NCBI GenBank assembly: GCA_016287245.1
Contig: JAEEWG010000011.1
Location: forward strand, 29,199 to 93,198
DNA length: 64,000 bases
Direction of reading: 5' to 3'
DNA from: Clostridia bacterium
Lineage (GTDB): Bacteria > Bacillota > Clostridia > Saccharofermentanales > Saccharofermentanaceae
Shown here piece after piece: positions 50,233 to 59,379 of the stretch; position 1 is the stretch's first letter; the number at the start of each line of letters is the position of its first letter. Made by a program: the position numbers and the translations under genes. The notes beneath the pieces are model-generated. The model made no database searches, had not been told where the DNA came from, and saw only the letters and a list, made by a program, of their open reading frames with translations.

Positions 50233-50787
50233 TTAACAGCCTTTCCATTCATCCTTCAAAAGCCTGTATTCCAATCGGGTCTTTAACTTGCCGTCATGCC
50301 ATACATGATCTTTCAACTCGGCTTCCTTCACCATCCCGTTTTTCTTCATGACTTGCTCTGATCCGACATTCTCGGCAAGGCATCCTGTGTTTACTCTAGT
50401 GACACCATCCTCTGTAAAAGCATATTCCAACACTCGTTCCACCGCTTCAGACATATATCCGTTGCCCCAGAATTTCGGATAAGAAAAATACCCGAGATTA
50501 ACGGTCCGGCCTTCGGGAGTACTGTCCAAAACAGTATATCCGACACTTCCGACCGTCTCATGTGTATCCTTTAATTCCATTTGGAGAAAATAGAACTTGC
50601 GGGCATTGCTGTCCCTGTCCTCTAACACTTCTTCGAAACTCTTTTTTGCGGCCTCAACAGAGGTATGCTTCAGGTCCTGAAGATAGTACATCGTCCGGTC
50701 ATCGGACATTAGCCGATAGTACTCCTCAAAATCATCCGCACCATAATCTCTTAAGATCAGTCTGTCTGTTACTAGATAAATCCTCAT
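50233..50787 (-). CDS. GNAT-family N-acetyltransferase, RimJ/RimL-like
   Basis: A 184-residue GNAT of the ribosomal-protein-acetylating type. It starts LVTDRLILRDYGADDFEEY, the usual RimJ/L opening, has GYFSYPKFWGNGYMSEAV as the acetyl-CoA loop and ENVGSEQVMKKNGM near the end. Substrate unknown. Start at 50787 follows AAGGG. First of the three genes to 48804, after a 34-bp gap from the hypothetical gene upstream. Confidence 0.88.
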   Translation of the reverse strand: MRIYLVTDRLILRDYGADDFEEYYRLMSDDRTMYYLQDLKHTSVEAAKKSFEEVLEDRDSNARKFYFLQMELKDTHETVGSVGYTVLDSTPEGRTVNLGYFSYPKFWGNGYMSEAVERVLEYAFTEDGVTRVNTGCLAENVGSEQVMKKNGMVKEAELKDHVWHDGKLKTRLEYRLLKDEWKGC

Positions 50788-50821
50788 AAGTCCCTTTTCC
50801 ATTTTGCTGTAATTCTATCAT

Positions 50822-51169
50822 CTACCCGAATTTCTCACCATAATCGAACGCATCGTATACCACATGACACTCGGGGCCCATTTCTTTACATAGTCTCTGA
50901 AATGCCTGAACTGATTCTTCTAAGAATCTTGCTTTCTCTTCCTCTGACCAAGGCGAAGGATCCAGCGGGGATTCCCAATTCATGGCGGTATCGTGCCATT
51001 CATGAAGGCGCATCAACTCTTCTTTTAGGCTCTCTGATATCGGGAGATCGTCCAATTTGATTGCATAACCTCCAAACTTTTCTTTGGCCGCTTCATTCAT
51101 GGCCCAGACAACACTCTCGTCAGCGGGACCGCCCCATTCAAACATCAATCTCAATTCGTATATACTCAT
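50822..51169 (-). CDS. small hypothetical protein (acidic)
   Basis: A soluble acidic protein of 115 residues starting MSIYELRLMFEWGGP, with the block SPLDPSPWSEEEKARFLEES near 70-90. ATG 51169 overlaps the TGA of the upstream membrane-protein gene (ATGA), so it is co-translated. It resembles proteins of the kind found beside immunity genes, but I recognise no family. Confidence 0.55.
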   Translation of the reverse strand: MSIYELRLMFEWGGPADESVVWAMNEAAKEKFGGYAIKLDDLPISESLKEELMRLHEWHDTAMNWESPLDPSPWSEEEKARFLEESVQAFQRLCKEMGPECHVVYDAFDYGEKFG

Positions 51170-51627
51170 ACGCTTCTCTTCCCAGCACAGAGCTTTCTCA
51201 AAAGCGAGACTCCCAGACAGAACACAAAAGCACCCAGTACAATAAAGCCTCCCCAAATCACATTCCAGTATTTTGATCCAGTGTCAAACATCTTAACAAG
51301 AAGATCGTGCCAAAATTCCATACCCGTAGCAATCGCAAACAAATCAAATAGCAGATAGGCTCCGCCGCAGATATAGATCCATCGCCACCAGTAGTTTTCT
51401 TTGCGCTGACGGACAAACGTGACAATGCCAAGAACGCAGAGCGAACCCAGCACACCCATAATCAGAAAATACGGCCATTCCTTATTCTCCTGAAGCCCCA
51501 TCCAAAATGACGCGTAGGACTCCCTGTCCACAAGCGCCCACATCCTATGAAGATGGAACGCTCCAAAGAACAGGAAGAACCAAGGTTCCCAGGCATATAT
51601 CTTTCTTCTGCTTTCAGTATCGCTCAT
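51166..51627 (-). CDS. four-helix membrane protein of unknown function
   Basis: A 153-residue integral membrane protein with about four helices (about 12-32, 50-70, 80-100, 122-145), Trp/Tyr-rich near the membrane borders, and a basic C-terminus. It lies between a conserved hypothetical gene (10-bp gap) and a gene that overlaps it by four bases. No family recognised. Confidence 0.6.
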   Translation of the reverse strand: MSDTESRRKIYAWEPWFFLFFGAFHLHRMWALVDRESYASFWMGLQENKEWPYFLIMGVLGSLCVLGIVTFVRQRKENYWWRWIYICGGAYLLFDLFAIATGMEFWHDLLVKMFDTGSKYWNVIWGGFIVLGAFVFCLGVSLLRKLCAGKRSV

Positions 51628-51636
51628 TATCGCCTC

Positions 51637-52191
51637 TCAATTCGCGCAGTCGTTCTTTTCGGGATCCGGGAGTTCAATTCTATCCCACAGCTGCACTTCC
51701 ACATAAGCACATTTGCCGAGAGATTCTTTCATGAATGTTTCAACAGATCCGCCGTAAGCTTCGATCCGCTCAAGCAGTTGTGCTTTTGTAAGGACCACCG
51801 GCTCCGTTCCTTGAATCATCAGCGCACAGCTGTCGCCCAGTGTAAAGCTGACCTGGTCATCCGGAATGTCTTCCAGATCGATCGTGATCTTATCGCTGCT
51901 GCTGAACCAGTCTCTGAGATATTCACACTCCAGAAGAGTAAATGAATAAGGATGCGGAAGCTTCGGTCTTCCTCCCGATTGGATAAACCGCTCGCGCACG
52001 AACGTATCTGCTTTCTTTCGCGCCGGATAATAGTTCACGAAGTCGGCAAACCGGCCGAAACTCGCAGTATCCGGGTGTTCTCGGGCAAGCTCTTCCGCCA
52101 CGCGAAAAGCTTCCTTCTCCGGAAGGAGCATTATGTTTTTCCATGGATCCGTTCCCGGGTAATAGTAGTGCGTAATATATAACTTATCCAT
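51637..52191 (-). CDS. conserved hypothetical protein, paralogue of the 32.6-kb gene
   Basis: A 184-residue soluble protein homologous to the gene at 32553. Both start with LY-(I/H)-(T/F)H, keep a T(D/G)P(W/F) turn, and share LRDWF/LSTWF and VSFT-GDS motifs and a late EV/EAH-(V/Q)(L)W segment. Function unknown. It is the first gene of a six-gene minus-strand run, with an extended -10 promoter upstream. Confidence 0.6.
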   Translation of the reverse strand: MDKLYITHYYYPGTDPWKNIMLLPEKEAFRVAEELAREHPDTASFGRFADFVNYYPARKKADTFVRERFIQSGGRPKLPHPYSFTLLECEYLRDWFSSSDKITIDLEDIPDDQVSFTLGDSCALMIQGTEPVVLTKAQLLERIEAYGGSVETFMKESLGKCAYVEVQLWDRIELPDPEKNDCAN

Positions 52192-52229
52192 TCCATTTTT
52201 CCCCTAAATGATTCCTTGCTTCCTTGCTC

Positions 52230-52238
52230 ATTATACCA
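52230..52238 (-). promoter_or_regulatory. extended -10 promoter
   Basis: TGG-TATAAT on the minus strand (-10 at 52230-52235), about 40 bp before the start at 52191. It probably drives the run of genes to 48804. Confidence 0.5.
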
Positions 52239-52402
52239 TGCGAGCCCGAATAGTTATAAATGCTGAAAGGGAAGCGCCCCTTGCCGGCAATAACTGTACA
52301 GGGCACTTTTCTGCAATGTCGGATCAGTGCTATACTAAAGTCGAAGTGAAGGTTTGACAGAAAGATCGTCTCCGACGCAAAAGCACAATTGAGGCAACCC
52401 TT

Positions 52403-52966
52403 ATGAAGAAACAATTACCGGCACTATTCATCGCAACACTTCTGATATTTGGCATGGTTTTAGCAGGTTGTAAAAAGAAGACGGAAACCAGCGCCTCTAT
52501 TCTCCCGCTCGGCGAAACATATGTAAGCTACAAGGAGGGGCAATCCTTCTATGTAATGCGCATCGGCAATGATTACGTCCGGCTCCCCGGCACCGGCGAT
52601 AAAGTTCTTGCGGACGATTCCGGAGAACTCCCGGATCTTGATGACGGACAATTCGCCTATATCACGGCCACCGTGAAAGACGTTTACTACGATTTCGGCT
52701 TTGTTCCGCAACATACGTATTACATCTCCTCGATCTCCTCTTCCGAGTATCTGTCATACAAAGAGATCATCGACCGCTGCAATATCCCGGAATTAGGGAC
52801 TACCGAGGACTCCAGTCTCTTCCAGTACACGCAAGATGGCGTTCTGTATATTCTTGTTCTTCACGGAAATGTATTCGCGTATACGGATAATGGCAAGTTT
52901 GGGGAATATGTGCGTCAGGACCGCGTCTATCCTTTCGAACAGTTTCTGAGTGAAGTGGGCAAGTGA
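52403..52966 (+). CDS. lipoprotein of unknown function
   Basis: A 187-residue lipoprotein: KKQ n-region, hydrophobic segment, lipobox VLAGC, then a roughly 160-residue beta-rich domain with many Tyr and Ser residues. It is the only plus-strand gene in the last 23 kb. The upstream Shine-Dalgarno is weak (GAGGCAACC). A TATACT that could be a -10 lies near 52330. No family recognised. Confidence 0.6.
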   Translation: MKKQLPALFIATLLIFGMVLAGCKKKTETSASILPLGETYVSYKEGQSFYVMRIGNDYVRLPGTGDKVLADDSGELPDLDDGQFAYITATVKDVYYDFGFVPQHTYYISSISSSEYLSYKEIIDRCNIPELGTTEDSSLFQYTQDGVLYILVLHGNVFAYTDNGKFGEYVRQDRVYPFEQFLSEVGK

Positions 52967-52991
52967 TGCATCCAAACTCTCTTTTTTATTC

Positions 52992-53876
52992 TTAATACTC
53001 CCCGATCGAGCTGATCGGGAGTTCTAAAGTTCTTTCTTTGAAATCACTGTTTCTATTCATCTCAACTTTACCATCATTTGAGATCATCCATTCTTGTCTT
53101 AACAGGTGTACTACATCATTAACGCCATAGTCGCCATAACAGATATACATATAGTACTTTCTGAAAACATAGCCTTCATCCGTTTTGATAACAAATTCGC
53201 CAATACATGTCTCAGATTGGTCTATCGGATCATGTGAACGGTAAGCAAAGAAGGTACGGATATTCTCGTCGTTTAATTCAAAAAAGGCCGTTGATGTCTC
53301 TTCATCAAAATAGTCCTTTTTGTATACCGCTTTGGTATCGATCATGTTGAATTCGCCCCTCCAATAGTTGGTACACTTGAAGAGCCAGAACTTGTCATTT
53401 CCTCCCAGAAAACCTATATCGGTATACTTATTGTCGCTGTCATCCTGCCACTCTTCCGTAGCTATACTCAAAGCCTCATCATAATCCGAAGCAGATTTTT
53501 TTGCCGGCATACCCGGATACTGATATCCCTCTTCGCGTGTAAAACCGAATTCTTTTCTCTGCGGATTAGGTGTCTGAACATCTTCTATCCGGTATTCTAT
53601 CAGAAGCAGCCCATATTCCGTGAGTTTTTCATCAGACATATCAAGGATCTCTTCTTCGGTCAGATCAAGTCTTACCATAGCGGGAGCCTTAGTCTCCGAT
53701 GTTTCAGTCTCCGATGACTCAGGTTCCGATGTCTTAGTTTCAGATGGATCAGAGACTGAGCTTTGTGTTGTGATTTCGCAGGAAGTGTCTGTTTTTGTCT
53801 GAACAGACTTGCATCCCGTCATCAGGATCACTGCGGCCAATCCCAAAAGGGCCGTTCTTTCTATTATTGTTTTCAT
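52992..53876 (-). CDS. lipoprotein with Ser/Glu/Thr repeat linker
   Basis: A 294-residue lipoprotein: signal peptide, lipobox LMTGC, then a linker (about 35-65) of repeated (S/E)ETK/SEPESSET units that suggests a wall-spanning spacer. The C-terminal domain is acidic and has DEALSIATEEWQDD and WLFKCTNYWRGEF segments. It overlaps the stop of the preceding gene by four bases (ATGA). No family known. Confidence 0.6.
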   Translation of the reverse strand: MKTIIERTALLGLAAVILMTGCKSVQTKTDTSCEITTQSSVSDPSETKTSEPESSETETSETKAPAMVRLDLTEEEILDMSDEKLTEYGLLLIEYRIEDVQTPNPQRKEFGFTREEGYQYPGMPAKKSASDYDEALSIATEEWQDDSDNKYTDIGFLGGNDKFWLFKCTNYWRGEFNMIDTKAVYKKDYFDEETSTAFFELNDENIRTFFAYRSHDPIDQSETCIGEFVIKTDEGYVFRKYYMYICYGDYGVNDVVHLLRQEWMISNDGKVEMNRNSDFKERTLELPISSIGEY

Positions 53877-54217
53877 ATAGAATACCCCAGGTTAATATCA
53901 AAAGGAGCTATCAGCAGTTTTTGCAGATCTTTATTGTATCTCTCGAAAAAGGTCTTAATAGCTTTACCATAGTTTTCTTTATTGTCAAACTCCCAAAACG
54001 AAAAGTATTTCACGCACTTCACGATCCTGGTCAACTCTCTTGGCGGCTCACCAAGTTCGATTCCGTCTATGGTGTAAAACCTCTTGAAGTACTTAAGCGA
54101 TATGCAGCCTTCGCATTTCAACTGCTCCGCGAACATTTCCTCAATCTTATCTTCAAATTGCTCAGATTTTTCGGGTTTTACTTGAAAGAGTTTCATCTCG
54201 ATAAATGTCTTTTCCAT
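53873..54217 (-). CDS. small protein with a dimeric alpha/beta-barrel (ABM-like) pattern
   Basis: A 114-residue protein. EMKLFQVKPEKSEQFEDKI is the typical beta-alpha start of ABM/EthD-like dimeric barrels, and IVKCVKYFSFWEFDNKENYGKA is a second beta-alpha unit. Related small enzymes are monooxygenases or dehalogenases, but none can be assigned. GGAGG is 14 nt upstream, somewhat distant. It overlaps the downstream lipoprotein gene. Confidence 0.5.
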   Translation of the reverse strand: MEKTFIEMKLFQVKPEKSEQFEDKIEEMFAEQLKCEGCISLKYFKRFYTIDGIELGEPPRELTRIVKCVKYFSFWEFDNKENYGKAIKTFFERYNKDLQKLLIAPFDINLGYSI

Positions 54218-54291
54218 CAAACGTGTTCTATCCTCCAAAGGTATTACTTATCATATCCTGTTCTTAGTCCAATATAGTCGTATATAACCTG

Positions 54292-54663
54292 CTAACCCAT
54301 GTTCCATCTATGCTCTCTTTTGCTCTTGGCAACCGTAGCCGTATAGACCACGCCGTTTCGGTCTTCGAAAACACAATCCGGATCAAAGACCCCTTTAAAA
54401 GTAAAGAAATCAGGTGTGAGTCCGGGATAACTCAATCGCGGGGATTCTCTTACCCCGAGGAAATCACTGGCAAGAAGCCTCGCATAACCGCATTCCTCAA
54501 TAAGCATCACGTATCGTTTATCGCTGTCAAGTTCGAAGATCCTGTTGGTCTCATAAGGGAATTCCCACTTTTCACCTTTGTCATTGGTGATGGTCAGTTT
54601 ACTATCATCTTTGACAAAGGCGAGTTTGCAGCGTGGGTGCTGGGTAAAGATCCTTTTGTCCAC
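54292..54663 (-). pseudogene. C-terminal part of a frameshifted zinc-finger gene
   Basis: A 123-codon frame opened by GTG 54663, with no ribosome site. The same frame remains protein-like upstream of that codon (CKYRKEYIVP, then SEEDIKNKR) back to a TGA near 54748, so the real N-terminus lies in another frame. Together with 54675-55013 it would make one protein of about 235 residues. The end reads WEFPYETNRIFELDSDKRY and ADFLG-like; no function known. Confidence 0.5.
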
Positions 54664-54674
54664 CCGCTTGTTCT

Positions 54675-55013
54675 TTATGTCTTCCTCACTTGGAACAATG
54701 TATTCTTTTCGGTACTTACAGTCATAGATGTGGTTGACATATCACATCTTTCGGATAACGGCAGTTCAAATACAGTCTTGGCGCCATTTTCCTTCCAGCA
54801 TTTTTCCCAGGCTTTACTGCCTCCTTTGAACAGAAATGACGGAAGACCGCAGACTCTGCAGGCCTCCAACTTGTTATGGCCAGAGCCGTTTACATCAACA
54901 TGGTCAAAAGCAAATCCAGTTTCTTTGCATGCCGGACATTCATATACCGGCTGTGCAAGCTCATCGGATAACATCAGTTTCAAAAAATCAGTGGAAAAAC
55001 GCCGGATACCCAT
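54675..55013 (-). pseudogene. N-terminal zinc-finger part of the same frameshifted gene
   Basis: A 112-residue frame starting MGIRRFSTDF. It has two CxxC pairs, CPAC near 26 and CRVC near 53, a likely zinc site, and a GGSKAWEKCW segment. From about residue 88 the sequence loses plausibility (MSTTSMTVSTEKN) where the other frame becomes protein-like. One missing base near 54742 would restore a single reading frame into the 54292 part. Possibly a sequencing error. Confidence 0.5.
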
Positions 55014-55019
55014 ATGCTG

Positions 55020-55913
55020 TTAAGTGCTTCCTTTCAGATTCAAAATGACTACTGCCGACAGGATCAGAAGAATACCCGCTCCCGACATAAATGTTAACGG
55101 TTCGGAAAAGACAACGATCCCGATCAGTGTCGCCACCATAGGTTCGATCGTTGCAATAATGCCGGCTTTACTTGCCTCTACTTTTTCCAGTCCAAGTGTA
55201 TACGAAAGAAACGGTATCACGGCGGTGATCAGGGCTGTCAGGCAACAAAAGACGATCAGAAAGACCGGATCTTTTGCATCTGAAAACTTATTAAACAGAT
55301 CTTCCGGCTGGCATATGATCCAGGAGCCGGCGGCAGCGAACATAAATGTATACGCAGTGACCGTATACGGAGAATACTTCCGCAATGCTATTTTCCCCAG
55401 AATGCTATATAAGCCATATCCGATTCCGGACCCCAGCCCCACAAGTACTCCTGTCAGTGTCATTCCTTCACCGGAGATCCCGGAAACCAGCACGCAGCCG
55501 GCAAACGCCAGAGCAAGAGCTATGAGTTTCCTTCTGTCCAGTTTTTCATGAAAGAAAAGAACTGACATGAGCATGATCCATACCGGCGATGTATAAAGAA
55601 GGATCGCCGCCGTCGAAAGCGGCATCATCTTGATGGCAGTAAAATAGCAGATCGTGAAAAACAGAATACTTCCGAATCCGAGCCCGAGAAATAAAGGGAT
55701 ATCTTTGGGAGAGATCATAAACCCTTCGCGATCCTTAAAAAACAGCACCAGAGCAAAGAACAAAGCCGCCAGAGTTATGCGTATGGAAACGATCTGAATC
55801 GAGCTGAATCCATAATCTCCCAGCCTTCTTACAAATATCCCCATGCTTCCCCAGAAGCATCCCGCCAAGATGATCAATATGGGACCTAACATGCTTTTGC
55901 TATTCTTTTCCAT
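55020..55913 (-). CDS. EamA-family (DMT) transporter
   Basis: A 297-residue protein with ten helices in two EamA repeats: GCFWGSMGIFVRRL begins the first and GIGYGLYSILGKIALRKYSPYTVT the second. FVRR and GTSPVW-like loops and a C-terminal VILNLKG fit the drug/metabolite transporter family. It probably exports amino acids or metabolites. It ends 7 bp before the zinc-finger gene. Confidence 0.88.
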   Translation of the reverse strand: MEKNSKSMLGPILIILAGCFWGSMGIFVRRLGDYGFSSIQIVSIRITLAALFFALVLFFKDREGFMISPKDIPLFLGLGFGSILFFTICYFTAIKMMPLSTAAILLYTSPVWIMLMSVLFFHEKLDRRKLIALALAFAGCVLVSGISGEGMTLTGVLVGLGSGIGYGLYSILGKIALRKYSPYTVTAYTFMFAAAGSWIICQPEDLFNKFSDAKDPVFLIVFCCLTALITAVIPFLSYTLGLEKVEASKAGIIATIEPMVATLIGIVVFSEPLTFMSGAGILLILSAVVILNLKGST

Positions 55914-55941
55914 TATTCCCTCGCGTAATCACAACTTCCAT

Positions 55942-56583
55942 TTACTGGTCCTGATAGTTATCCCCAAAAGTATCGTTCTCCACATGATACAGAGCTCCGG
56001 TCTTTTCATCCTTCTCCCACGGCGGTGACCACACGGAAACAGCTACACTGATGTTGTCGTGTTTCTTATTGAATACTTTTCTTTCGGAGTCAAACTCGTC
56101 AAGCATAGCCATGACAGTCTTCAGGATCTCTCTGTTATCTTCTTCGGAAAGTTCACGGTCAGTATGGATCCGGATGGACGGACAACCCTTGATTTCGTTA
56201 CCTGCAGCAAAGTTTTCGAATTCAAGATCATACTTTTCGGATATCTGTTCGAGTTCTTCGCTCTGAAGAAACTCATCGATATAGTAATAAGCAAAATCGC
56301 CGGATCCTAAAAAGAACCCTTTACTGTATTCTGTGACAGTATATTCGAATTTGAATTTCTTATCTTTCATTACATGCACTGTGCTTTCAGAACCATCACT
56401 ATGTTCCTCTGTATAAGATTCGACTTCCTTACAGGGGCCGAACCAGTACTCACAGTACTCCTCCGAGCTCTTGTATTTATCGGAATGATCCCTGGCTCTG
56501 GAACGAAATGAACATCCGTTCATCAAAGAGGCGGAAACAAGCACGGCAGCAACGATCTTTGTTTTACAATTCGAATATTTCAT
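55942..56583 (-). CDS. lipoprotein of unknown function
   Basis: A lipoprotein of 213 residues with start MKYSNCKTK, lipobox SLMNGC and a polar C-terminal domain. The centre has EYCEYWFGPCKEVESYTEE, and the C-terminus has VAVSVWSPPWEKD. Two upstream Met codons exist; 56583 fits the signal peptide. It lies 11 bp after the DUF4190-like gene, likely one operon. No family recognised. Confidence 0.6.
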   Translation of the reverse strand: MKYSNCKTKIVAAVLVSASLMNGCSFRSRARDHSDKYKSSEEYCEYWFGPCKEVESYTEEHSDGSESTVHVMKDKKFKFEYTVTEYSKGFFLGSGDFAYYYIDEFLQSEELEQISEKYDLEFENFAAGNEIKGCPSIRIHTDRELSEEDNREILKTVMAMLDEFDSERKVFNKKHDNISVAVSVWSPPWEKDEKTGALYHVENDTFGDNYQDQ

Positions 56584-56594
56584 ATTACTCATAC

Positions 56595-56921
56595 CTAATA
56601 AATCCACTTAGCGATAGGTTCCAGGATTTTATAAGCGTCATACGACCAGATCGATGCCCAACTAAGGATCGTAAAGGTCATTCCGATCAGGCATGCGATG
56701 AGTCCGATCACCGCCAGTACTTTCTTTCCGCTGTTTTTCTTAGCGATAGCGATGATCGAAAGGATCACTCCGGGAATACCAAATAGGAAGCTGAAGAAAT
56801 TGAAGAAAATAACCCAGGCGAAAGATAGCGTGAGAAATCCTAATACAAACCCAGCAACCGCTTTCCCGCCAGACTTCTTGGAAGGCGCAGGATCAGACGA
56901 AGCACAAGAGTCGTTATACAT
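56595..56921 (-). CDS. DUF4190-like membrane protein
   Basis: A 108-residue protein with a polar Ser/Lys-rich start and two to three helices (KAVAGFVLGFLTLSF, IPGVILSIIAIAKKNSGKK, VLAVIGLIACLIG), the typical DUF4190 pattern with the G-A-K-K-(N/S)-G loop. Function unknown. The zinc-ribbon protein at 18411 carries the same domain type. Confidence 0.7.
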   Translation of the reverse strand: MYNDSCASSDPAPSKKSGGKAVAGFVLGFLTLSFAWVIFFNFFSFLFGIPGVILSIIAIAKKNSGKKVLAVIGLIACLIGMTFTILSWASIWSYDAYKILEPIAKWIY

Positions 56922-57067
56922 AAATGATTTCTCCTTTCTATCGGATCATTTTCGTTCGACTCTTCCGAATCGGTTGAAGCGAAACTAAACACATTATAGC
57001 ATTTCATCTGGCACTTAAGTGCTGCTACACACTTTGCATATATCTGTATTCTATCGTCCAATTAGCC

Positions 57068-57340
57068 CTAATCGTCGTGCCGCTCATATCGCCAGACATA
57101 TATAAATATCGGTATCATCACAACAAGCAAAAATACGCCGCCCCAGATGATGAAGATCTCCTTCTTTACGATTCCATAAATCAATACTCCCACAGGAAGT
57201 CCGAAAAACAGTATCCCAATAAAATGAGCGGCCAGAACACGAAGAATATACGGTGCACGCTTATCTTCAGCAGTATTCATGGAACCATATATTATAAAGT
57301 TAATGATTGGCTCTAAAAATACTTCTATAAGATCATCCAT
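57068..57340 (-). CDS. small membrane protein
   Basis: A 90-residue protein with two clear helices (about 33-57 and 65-82), ending in the charged WRYERHDD. It is 46 bp from the next upstream gene. No family recognised. Confidence 0.5.
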   Translation of the reverse strand: MDDLIEVFLEPIINFIIYGSMNTAEDKRAPYILRVLAAHFIGILFFGLPVGVLIYGIVKKEIFIIWGGVFLLVVMIPIFIYVWRYERHDD

Positions 57341-57386
57341 GGTTCAACCTCTCGAATTCTCGCCGCGATCTGCATACCAAATCGTT

Positions 57387-57935
57387 CTACAATTCCTTAA
57401 CCATCAGGAACGAATCCACTGTGTGTCCGTCCTTATATCTCATGCTGTTGGGAAGCTGGCCATACTTAACGAACCCGACAGATTCATAAAGATGAAGCGC
57501 ACCGGTATTTTCCGTTACCACCTCAAGTTCCGCCTGAGTGTATCCAGTCTTCTTTGCGACATCCAATATCGCCTCCAGCATTAACCGTCCGATACCTCGT
57601 CCACAGAATTCTTTATACAGGGCGATCGCAATACTGCATCTGTGGCTGTACCGCATCGAAGTACCCACGCTCATAAGTGAGACGTTTCCTATATGCCGGC
57701 CATTCTCAAAAGCCAGCAGAAGAAGTTCTCTTTCTGCTTCTTCTTTTCTTCTTATGATCTCTTCTTCCTGATCAAGGCTTAAAGTGATCTCCTCCTGCTC
57801 ACAGATCAGATATGGTGTCTCCGCATTTGTCACTTTTAAGTATTCAATGAGCGATTCCGCATCTGAAACTTCGGCATTACGAAGTTCGATGTCTTTACCG
57901 GTCTTATCTTTAACTGTTGTGCTCTTATATCTCAT
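57387..57935 (-). CDS. GNAT-family N-acetyltransferase
   Basis: A 182-residue GNAT. LYKEFCGRGIGRLMLEAIL is the acetyl-CoA loop (about 108-126). ENTGALHLYESVGFVKYGQLPN is the conserved end. The family branch with MRYKDGHTVDSFLMVKEL at the C-terminus is common in Firmicutes. ATG 57935 follows AGGAATTG. Substrate unknown. Confidence 0.87.
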   Translation of the reverse strand: MRYKSTTVKDKTGKDIELRNAEVSDAESLIEYLKVTNAETPYLICEQEEITLSLDQEEEIIRRKEEAERELLLLAFENGRHIGNVSLMSVGTSMRYSHRCSIAIALYKEFCGRGIGRLMLEAILDVAKKTGYTQAELEVVTENTGALHLYESVGFVKYGQLPNSMRYKDGHTVDSFLMVKEL

Positions 57936-57988
57936 AGACAATTCCTAATGCTTGTCACTTCTTTTTCAACTACTATAGTATCACAGAA

Positions 57989-58207
57989 TCAGTAGATCGT
58001 AGGCATGTCGGAAAGGCTATGAAACCAGTCGTTCAAGTCCTTACCAAATTCTACTAACGCTATGTAAATCTTTATAAGAAGAACAGTAAGCACTATCAGA
58101 AGGATAGCCAAAGCCGTGCCTGTCTTCTTGCGTTTCTTTACAAAAGCCAGGATCATCAGACCGATCAGGATAACATATATAAGTATGAGTACAAGAATAA
58201 ATCTCAT
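57989..58207 (-). CDS. small two-helix membrane protein
   Basis: A 72-residue protein with helices at about 3-22 and 31-52 separated by KKRKKTG. It starts 6 bp after the stop of the gene at 58214 with GAAGG upstream, so they are co-transcribed. Function unknown. Confidence 0.5.
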   Translation of the reverse strand: MRFILVLILIYVILIGLMILAFVKKRKKTGTALAILLIVLTVLLIKIYIALVEFGKDLNDWFHSLSDMPTIY

Positions 58208-58213
58208 CGCTTC

Positions 58214-58522
58214 TTACCTTCTCTTTGAAGCTGTCAAACTGGATTTCGGAACAGTGAAAACATGGCTTTCATCCACTGCTTCCACGTGATCCGGATGATC
58301 GATGTCAATTACTGCATGATCCCCTAAATCTTCGATCATCTCGCAGCTTACAGATGATTCAAACGGTAGTTTTCCGACATCGCTTAATTCAAATCCGAAG
58401 ATCGGCGGTTTTTCCAGAATAATATGTTCTTTTCCGGAAGAATCCGTCAAAACAGCTGACACGATCCCCGGATAAAACGAGTCATCAATGATTTCTATTA
58501 TCTTCACTTTACATTCAAACAT
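58214..58522 (-). CDS. small beta-rich hypothetical protein
   Basis: A 102-residue soluble acidic protein starting MFECKVKIIEIID, rich in short strands (SAVLTDSSGKEHIILEKPP) and ending in a basic KSSLTASKRR. Probably a single beta domain. It is paired with a small membrane protein downstream. No family recognised. Confidence 0.5.
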   Translation of the reverse strand: MFECKVKIIEIIDDSFYPGIVSAVLTDSSGKEHIILEKPPIFGFELSDVGKLPFESSVSCEMIEDLGDHAVIDIDHPDHVEAVDESHVFTVPKSSLTASKRR

Positions 58523-58560
58523 TCTGCACCTGCCTGTTATTCTTCAGCATGTAATTTGCT

Positions 58561-59286
58561 TCACGAAGCACAGCAAATAACATCTATCCGAAGCGGAACT
58601 ACGGACGCTTTTTCTTTATATCGCTTGTGATCGTATACTTCCTGATAGAAGGATTCCCGGCCTTCGTCACAGATGATCTCCAGGATCGTATTCGGATCGG
58701 AAAAGGTGTGCTTATAGTAGAGAGTGAAATGAAGCTGATACCCCTTTGATTCCAGATGAAATACCATAACAAAGTATTTCTTCCAATCGGCATCCCGTCT
58801 GGTGACTAAAGAGGAAAAACTGATCGTCTCGTCTTCAAATCCCGACGATTCCACGATCTCACGGAATATCCCGATGGCTTCCGCCGTGGTTGTATCTTCA
58901 TGGATCCTGGTTTTCATCTCTTCAGCAAGCGGAAGATAGATGTTATCTTCGGAATCAGGTCCTTGAAATACTCCGCCCGTCAGTTTCGTCAAAGCTTTCG
59001 CAATATCCACTACGGGATCTTCATGATCGTTTCTTGAAACCACCTGAAAGAACTCATCAACATCAGGGTTTCCTGTATCTCCACGTTTTATCGCACGCAT
59101 GCAGTAGATCGCGTCGAGCAATGCATAAAGCACTTGGAATATCAGGCATCCCAGGCCAAAGTAGAGAAACATCTTATTGACTCCGGAAAGAAGGATCCCA
59201 ATCAAAAAGAAGAGAAAGCAGAATCCCATACGGATAAATGCACTGAAGAAGAGTCCGAAAAAGACTTGCAACCGAAATCTACGCAT
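58561..59286 (-). CDS. membrane protein of unknown function
   Basis: A 241-residue protein with two N-terminal helices (about 8-60) and a cytoplasmic alpha/beta domain. It has NPDVDEFFQVVSRNDHEDP and DADWKKYFVMVFHLESKG segments. Start at 59286 (MRRFRL) has GGGG upstream; TTG 59301 is an alternative. No family recognised. Confidence 0.55.
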   Translation of the reverse strand: MRRFRLQVFFGLFFSAFIRMGFCFLFFLIGILLSGVNKMFLYFGLGCLIFQVLYALLDAIYCMRAIKRGDTGNPDVDEFFQVVSRNDHEDPVVDIAKALTKLTGGVFQGPDSEDNIYLPLAEEMKTRIHEDTTTAEAIGIFREIVESSGFEDETISFSSLVTRRDADWKKYFVMVFHLESKGYQLHFTLYYKHTFSDPNTILEIICDEGRESFYQEVYDHKRYKEKASVVPLRIDVICCAS

Positions 59287-59379
59287 AGTAACCCCAATCA
59301 ACCTGCCAGTAATATCATTTTAGACGCCTTCCCTCACGTCGATTATAACACAGAAAAACCGCCGTCAGAAAAGCGTTTC

